Origin: CAZNDN01 sp964571815
GTDB lineage: Bacteria; Fibrobacterota; Chitinivibrionia; Chitinivibrionales; WJKA01
Assembly (NCBI GenBank): GCA_964571815.1
Contig: CAZNDN010000151.1
Coordinates: forward strand, 1-9,161
DNA length: 9,161 nucleotides
Direction: 5' to 3'
Of the stretch, positions 6,038 to 9,161 are shown piece after piece (position 1 is the first letter of the stretch; every line of letters begins with the position of its first letter). The translations under genes were made by a program, and so were the position numbers. The notes under the pieces were generated by a model. It did not search any database. It was not told the DNA's origin and was given only the letters and a program-made list of their open reading frames with translations.

Positions 6038-7441
6038 ATGGTCAAGACCGTGAATCTGGAACCCGTGACCAGGATAGAGGGACATGCGCGGATATCTCTG
6101 GATATGGATGACGGTGGGGGTGTGGAGGCGGGGCGCTTGCATGTGCTGGAAATACGAGGATTCGAGAAGTTGCTGGAGCGGATGGAGCTAACCAAAATGC
6201 CTACGGTGACGGCTCGTATCTGTGGGGTGTGCCCCGCCGCTCATCATTTGGCCTCGGTCACCGCAATCGAGAACGGGCTCGGTATACAGCCCCCCCCCCG
6301 AGCGGTGCTGTTGCGCAATCTCATGTACATGGGGCATGTGCTTCACTCTCACGCTCTCAGCACGTTCGTACTGGTCGGTCCCGACATCCTGTGCGGCATC
6401 AAGGGCGCCTCGGAGAAAAACATCTTTGCACTCTTGCGCAGCGAGCCGGAGCTGGCGAAGAAAGCCCTGCGTCTTCGCAGTATTGGCCAGCGTATCGTCG
6501 AGATTGTCGGGGGACGAGGTGTTCATCCGGTAAGCGGGGTCGCGGGCGGCGTTGCGGCGGCGCCCTCGGCGGAGGAGATAGCGAAGATGGCCGAGTGGGG
6601 TGACGAGGCTCTGGGCTTGCTCGAGGAGACTCGAGCGCCTCTGGTGAAGGCGTTGGAAGGGCTGGGAGAGCTCAGGGAGAATGCGTCGCTTGAGCCGTTC
6701 AGCCGGCTGGCCCTCAGCAATGACGGCGTCGTGGACTTTCTGCGGGGCACGGTGCGCGTGGCGGGTACGGACGGCACAGTGAAAGAGGAGTTTCCCGCGC
6801 AGGAGTATGCTTCCAGGCTGATTGAGCACGCTATGCCGGGTTCCTACATGAAATCGGTGCGGCTGCGGGGCGAGCCCGAGGAGCGCTTCTTTGTCGGCCC
6901 GCTGGCTCGACTGAGTGTCAACCAACGGTTTTCCTCTCCACGCGCAACCGAACTGCTTGAGGCGTTTGTCAAGGACGGCCTTCGCTGCTCCGCGGTGGAC
7001 AATATACAGGCCCGCATGATCGAGATGGTTCACTGCGCCGAGAGAATCAAGCAGCTCTGTTCCGAGATTCCGGCCGACGGCGAGTTGCGCACCGAGGCCG
7101 CACCTCGCAAGGGCAGGTATGTCGGGGTCGTAGAAGCTCCGCGCGGAATCCTGGTGCATGACTACACGGCCGACGAGGACGGAAGGGTGGCCGAAGCGAA
7201 CCTGATCGTGGCCACACAGAACAACTACGATGCAATCAACGCCGCGATCACGTCGCTTGCCCGCTACTATGTGCCGCAAGGTGATGATTCGCTGACGATG
7301 GGCGGGGCGGAGTTCGCACTGCGCTGTTTTGATCCGTGTCTGGCATGCGCCACGCATGTGGCCGGCCGTATGCCGCTGAAAGTGGAGTTCCGCCACAGGG
7401 GGAGGGTTTTGCGAACGATCACGAGGGGGAGCCAACCATGA
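6038..7441 (+). CDS. [NiFe] hydrogenase large (catalytic) subunit, group 3
   Basis: 467 residues from ATG 6038, with TAAGGAG at 6020-6026. It holds the Ni-Fe(CN)2CO site that oxidises or produces H2. The family landmarks are all present: EPVTRIEGHARI at the N-terminus, the L1 motif RICGVCPAAH (C62, C65, H69) and the C-terminal L2 motif DPCLACATH (C434, C437, H440). The four cysteines are the Ni ligands. A 27-residue tail after H440 should be cut off by the maturation peptidase, whose gene is at 8144-8662. Length and motifs fit MvhA/HoxH-type group 3 subunits. The codons at 6290-6299 form a run of ten C, read as QPPPR; the frame remains intact. The 3' end overlaps the ferredoxin gene by 4 bases (ATGA). 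The sequence cannot tell whether uptake or evolution of H2 predominates. Confidence 0.95.
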   Translation: MVKTVNLEPVTRIEGHARISLDMDDGGGVEAGRLHVLEIRGFEKLLERMELTKMPTVTARICGVCPAAHHLASVTAIENGLGIQPPPRAVLLRNLMYMGHVLHSHALSTFVLVGPDILCGIKGASEKNIFALLRSEPELAKKALRLRSIGQRIVEIVGGRGVHPVSGVAGGVAAAPSAEEIAKMAEWGDEALGLLEETRAPLVKALEGLGELRENASLEPFSRLALSNDGVVDFLRGTVRVAGTDGTVKEEFPAQEYASRLIEHAMPGSYMKSVRLRGEPEERFFVGPLARLSVNQRFSSPRATELLEAFVKDGLRCSAVDNIQARMIEMVHCAERIKQLCSEIPADGELRTEAAPRKGRYVGVVEAPRGILVHDYTADEDGRVAEANLIVATQNNYDAINAAITSLARYYVPQGDDSLTMGGAEFALRCFDPCLACATHVAGRMPLKVEFRHRGRVLRTITRGSQP

Positions 7442-8172
7442 GTAACCTTGAGATCCGGATTGACGACAAGGCCTGCGTGGGGTGCGGTCTGTGTGTGGAT
7501 GTCTGTCCCACGGGAGTGATTCGGGGGCAGGAGCACAAGGATGTGCCGATGGTGGACAAGGCGGCGGAGTGTTTCGGGTGTCTCTCTTGCACGGAGATCT
7601 GTCCGGCCACAGCGATTGCTCACGATGGTGTCGAGCTGTCCCAGAGTTACTATCATGATTCCCGGAACCTTGCCATGGCGGCTGCCATGGGCTCACCCCC
7701 GCGGGCGTTCAATGCTCCGTGCGACGACGCGGCAGTGGGAAATGCCGTGGTGGACCTCGGCGTCCGGCTCCTATCGGTGGCGGCGGTTCTGAAACAGACC
7801 CTGGGCAGCAGCCTCCCGGCGGTCGGCACCATGGCGGGAAGGACCCTCGCCTCTCAGCTTCCGCGATACCAGCCCCCGCGGTGCTTCGACGAAGCTTTGC
7901 GCTTGACGGAACGGACCCTTGCTCCCGCCTGGGATATCAGGTTGCAACCGGAGGGTGAGGATCTTCTGCGCGTAAGCGTCGGTGCCTGCTTCGTGCGCCG
8001 GCTTTGCCGCCGGGAGAGTATTGCCCTTGGTGGTGATCTTTGCACACTTTTTTACAACTATCTGGCCGGCTACCTGAGCAGGATCGCCGGCATTCGTCCC
8101 CGACTTACCAAATCGGAACCGGGCGAGAGCGGATGCTCCTACGATGTCAAGGTCTATCGCAGCGGCTCCTGA
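7438..8172 (+). CDS. 2x[4Fe-4S] ferredoxin fused to a V4R-like cysteine domain
   Basis: 244 residues from ATG 7438; GAGGGGGAG lies about 8 bases upstream and the start overlaps the large-subunit stop. Residues 1-62 are a bacterial dicluster ferredoxin: CVGCGLCVDVC (C13, C16, C19, C23) followed by P, and CFGCLSCTEIC (C45, C48, C51, C55) followed by P. Residues about 105-240 are a second domain. It aligns by eye with the whole protein of 4573-5061: LGSSLPAVGTMAGRTLA against LGKGSHSICSLAGKKFG, and C184-x17-C202-x30-C233 against C102-x17-C120-x31-C152, each first Cys followed by xVR. The ferredoxin half is the obvious electron carrier for the hydrogenase small subunit. The second half may dock to a partner, or sense a ligand or metal. 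No MvhD or diaphorase gene is present, so this fusion may be the exit point for electrons. I know of no established name for the fusion. Confidence 0.88.
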   Translation: MSNLEIRIDDKACVGCGLCVDVCPTGVIRGQEHKDVPMVDKAAECFGCLSCTEICPATAIAHDGVELSQSYYHDSRNLAMAAAMGSPPRAFNAPCDDAAVGNAVVDLGVRLLSVAAVLKQTLGSSLPAVGTMAGRTLASQLPRYQPPRCFDEALRLTERTLAPAWDIRLQPEGEDLLRVSVGACFVRRLCRRESIALGGDLCTLFYNYLAGYLSRIAGIRPRLTKSEPGESGCSYDVKVYRSGS

Positions 8173-8662
8173 GACCGTGGCCGCCACGGCGGTGGTGGGT
8201 GTCGGAAACACCCTGGCGGGTGACGACGGGGCAGGGATTGTGGCCGTGGAGCGACTTCGCGCCCGGATCGGGGATACCGCGGGGGTGCGGTTTTTCACCC
8301 TGGAGAGAGACGTGTACGAAATCGCCGACCTGCTGGATCGGGCCGAGGAATTCGTGTTTGTTGATGCCTGCGTGGGGGATGCTCCCGGCAGGATTGTGGC
8401 TCGGGGTACGGCCGAGCCGATGATCGTCGGATCGCTGCACCACACCGACATCGGAGCGGTCATGCACGCACTCGCCGCGTTGAAACTTGTTGATCCCTTC
8501 CCTTCCTGGGAGCTATGGGGCGTGGAAGTGACGCCTCCGCTGACTCTCGGCGAAGGACTTTCGCGGCACGTTGACAAGGGCGTTACACGCCTGGTGGAGA
8601 TGCTTGCCGAGAAGATCACTACCGCAGCCCCCCGCGGCGCCTCCGCGGACAGTGGCCGTTGA
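8144..8662 (+). CDS. [NiFe] hydrogenase maturation endopeptidase (HyaD/HycI/HoxW family)
   Basis: 172 residues from ATG 8144, overlapping the end of the ferredoxin gene by 29 bases; GTG 8177 is a shorter alternative start close to the first conserved strand. The protease removes the C-terminal tail of the large subunit after nickel insertion. Visible family motifs are VVGVGNTLAGDDGAG at residues 17-31, with the acidic residue(s) D27/D28, FVDAC with D74, and GSLHHTDIG with H99; these positions correspond to the Ni-contacting Glu/Asp, Asp and His of HybD. The length is typical (150-200). Its place directly after the structural genes fits a dedicated peptidase for the subunit encoded at 6038-7441. 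It is the last plus-strand gene of the operon, 16 bases from the convergent STAS gene. The general Hyp maturation genes are not in the window and must lie elsewhere. Confidence 0.92.
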   Translation: MSRSIAAAPETVAATAVVGVGNTLAGDDGAGIVAVERLRARIGDTAGVRFFTLERDVYEIADLLDRAEEFVFVDACVGDAPGRIVARGTAEPMIVGSLHHTDIGAVMHALAALKLVDPFPSWELWGVEVTPPLTLGEGLSRHVDKGVTRLVEMLAEKITTAAPRGASADSGR

Positions 8663-8678
8663 GGCGCAACGTGTAGGC

Positions 8679-9023
8679 TTATTCTCCCAGCACGGCAAGG
8701 GCGTGTTCGGTCGTCTCAAATATCGGGAGGGCCTTTTCCAGTTTCATGAACCTGAAGAGTTTCATGAGCTGCACGGCAGGTTCGAGCACGGCGATGCGCC
8801 GATTCTGACGGTGAAACTTCCGCAGGTAGGCGACCAGTTCACCCAGGCCGGTTGAGTCGATATAGTCGACCATGGAAAAATCCAGAAGCACAACCGAACA
8901 GCCGTCGGCCTTGAGGAGGCGTTCCAGATAGTCGGAGAACTCCCGTCCCGATGTGCTCAATTTGATGGTTCCCTTGACTTTGACAAGGGCAACCGATCCT
9001 GATCTGCTCTGTTCGATTTCCAT
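8679..9023 (-). CDS. STAS-domain protein, anti-sigma factor antagonist type
   Basis: 114 residues on the minus strand from ATG 9023. The frame opens further upstream to an ATG at 9098, but that would lie upstream of the promoter at 9063-9091, so the internal start is preferred. The protein is a single STAS domain of the SpoIIAA/RsbV kind: strands VALVKVKGTI and SVVLLDFSMV, then the signature DYIDSTGLGELVAYL with the phosphorylatable Ser at residue 57, then RRIAVLEP and a closing helix (LEKALPIFETTEHALAVL). Such proteins bind anti-sigma kinases when unphosphorylated and so free sigma factors or act as partner-switch modules. No matching kinase or phosphatase is in the window. It converges on the hydrogenase operon without an evident terminator between them; a functional link is not shown. 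Confidence 0.9.
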   Translation of the reverse strand: MEIEQSRSGSVALVKVKGTIKLSTSGREFSDYLERLLKADGCSVVLLDFSMVDYIDSTGLGELVAYLRKFHRQNRRIAVLEPAVQLMKLFRFMKLEKALPIFETTEHALAVLGE

Positions 9024-9062
9024 GAGTCTGCCCGCTCTTGCACCGACGCCACGCTTCCTTTC

Positions 9063-9091
9063 AGTATAACGTCCCTTTCCGAAACTGTCAA
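9063..9091 (-). promoter_or_regulatory. Near-consensus sigma-70 promoter of the STAS gene
   Basis: Read on the minus strand, TTGACA (9091-9086) and TATACT (9068-9063) are separated by exactly 17 bases. The -35 is perfect and the -10 matches consensus at five of six positions. Transcription should start near 9056, about 33 bases before the ATG at 9023. This supports ATG 9023 over the longer frame and suggests strong, constitutive or repressor-controlled expression by the housekeeping sigma factor. Confidence 0.8.
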
Positions 9092-9148
9092 GTATCACAG
9101 GGGGATGGCAGCGGTGAGGAATACCCTGCGGGGCTCGGGGAGTTAGCC

Positions 9149-9157
9149 GAGGAGGTG
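9149..9157 (+). promoter_or_regulatory. Possible ribosome binding site at the right edge of the window
   Basis: GAGGAGGTG on the plus strand is a near-perfect complement of the 16S rRNA 3' end. It lies 5 bases from the window end, so any start codon would be outside. It could serve a gene divergent from the STAS gene. Positions 9092-9161 hold nothing else recognisable. Confidence 0.2.
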
Positions 9158-9161
9158 CGGG

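Noticed and set aside
6188..7696. Long minus-strand open frame (502 codons) opposite the hydrogenase large subunit
   Set aside because: It mirrors the codon pattern of the plus-strand gene, which carries all family motifs; its translation is rich in Arg, His, Pro and Gln and matches no family.
7771..8619. Minus-strand open frame (282 codons) opposite the ferredoxin and peptidase genes
   Set aside because: It spans two well-supported plus-strand genes, is Ser/Arg/Thr-rich and matches no family.
8657..8671. CGTTG-AGGCG-CAACG hairpin at the convergent gene ends, considered as a bidirectional terminator
   Set aside because: The stem is only 5 bp, overlaps the peptidase stop codon and has no T-run on either side.
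1..9161. CRISPR arrays, tRNA or rRNA genes
   Set aside because: No regularly spaced repeats, no tRNA-like cloverleaf and no rRNA-like sequence were noticed on either strand.

Overview
The window reads as a GC-rich bacterial chromosome segment. One long plus-strand operon (about 738-8662) codes for a cytoplasmic group 3 [NiFe] hydrogenase preceded by an unusual set of small signalling-type proteins. Bacterial origin is inferred from Shine-Dalgarno sites, from two sigma-70-like promoters (one with a perfect TTGACA box), from a STAS anti-sigma-antagonist-type gene and from an IS1634-type transposase remnant. I cannot name the phylum.

Layout. Positions 1-440 hold a decayed IS1634-family transposase with an internal and a 3' deletion. 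Positions 440-737 have no gene but carry a hairpin, a likely promoter (592-620) and a cluster of GTAC motifs. The operon then runs: a DUF4388 protein with a C-terminal domain resembling a small GTPase whose nucleotide-binding motifs are lost (738-2267); a Roadblock/LC7 protein ending in an Ada-like metal-binding domain (2264-3292); three single-domain Roadblock/LC7 proteins (3343-3714, 3747-4100, 4165-4500); a cysteine-containing V4R-like protein (4573-5061); the hydrogenase small subunit (5058-5996) and large subunit (6038-7441); a 2x[4Fe-4S] ferredoxin fused to a second copy of the V4R-like domain (7438-8172); and the hydrogenase maturation endopeptidase (8144-8662). Many junctions are 4-base overlaps or short gaps, so co-transcription and translational coupling are likely. 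On the minus strand, a STAS-domain gene (8679-9023) converges on the operon and has its own near-consensus promoter (9063-9091).

Working model. The two catalytic subunits split or make H2, and the fused ferredoxin carries electrons to or from the small subunit. The peptidase trims the large subunit after Ni-Fe insertion. Four Roadblock domains, a DUF4388/pseudo-GTPase protein and two V4R-like domains look like a built-in regulatory or scaffolding module in the style of Mgl/conservon systems. No diaphorase (HoxF/U), MvhD or Hdr subunit is encoded here. The coupling of the hydrogenase to a Roadblock/pseudo-GTPase module is the most interesting aspect of the window; the functional link is inferred from gene order alone.
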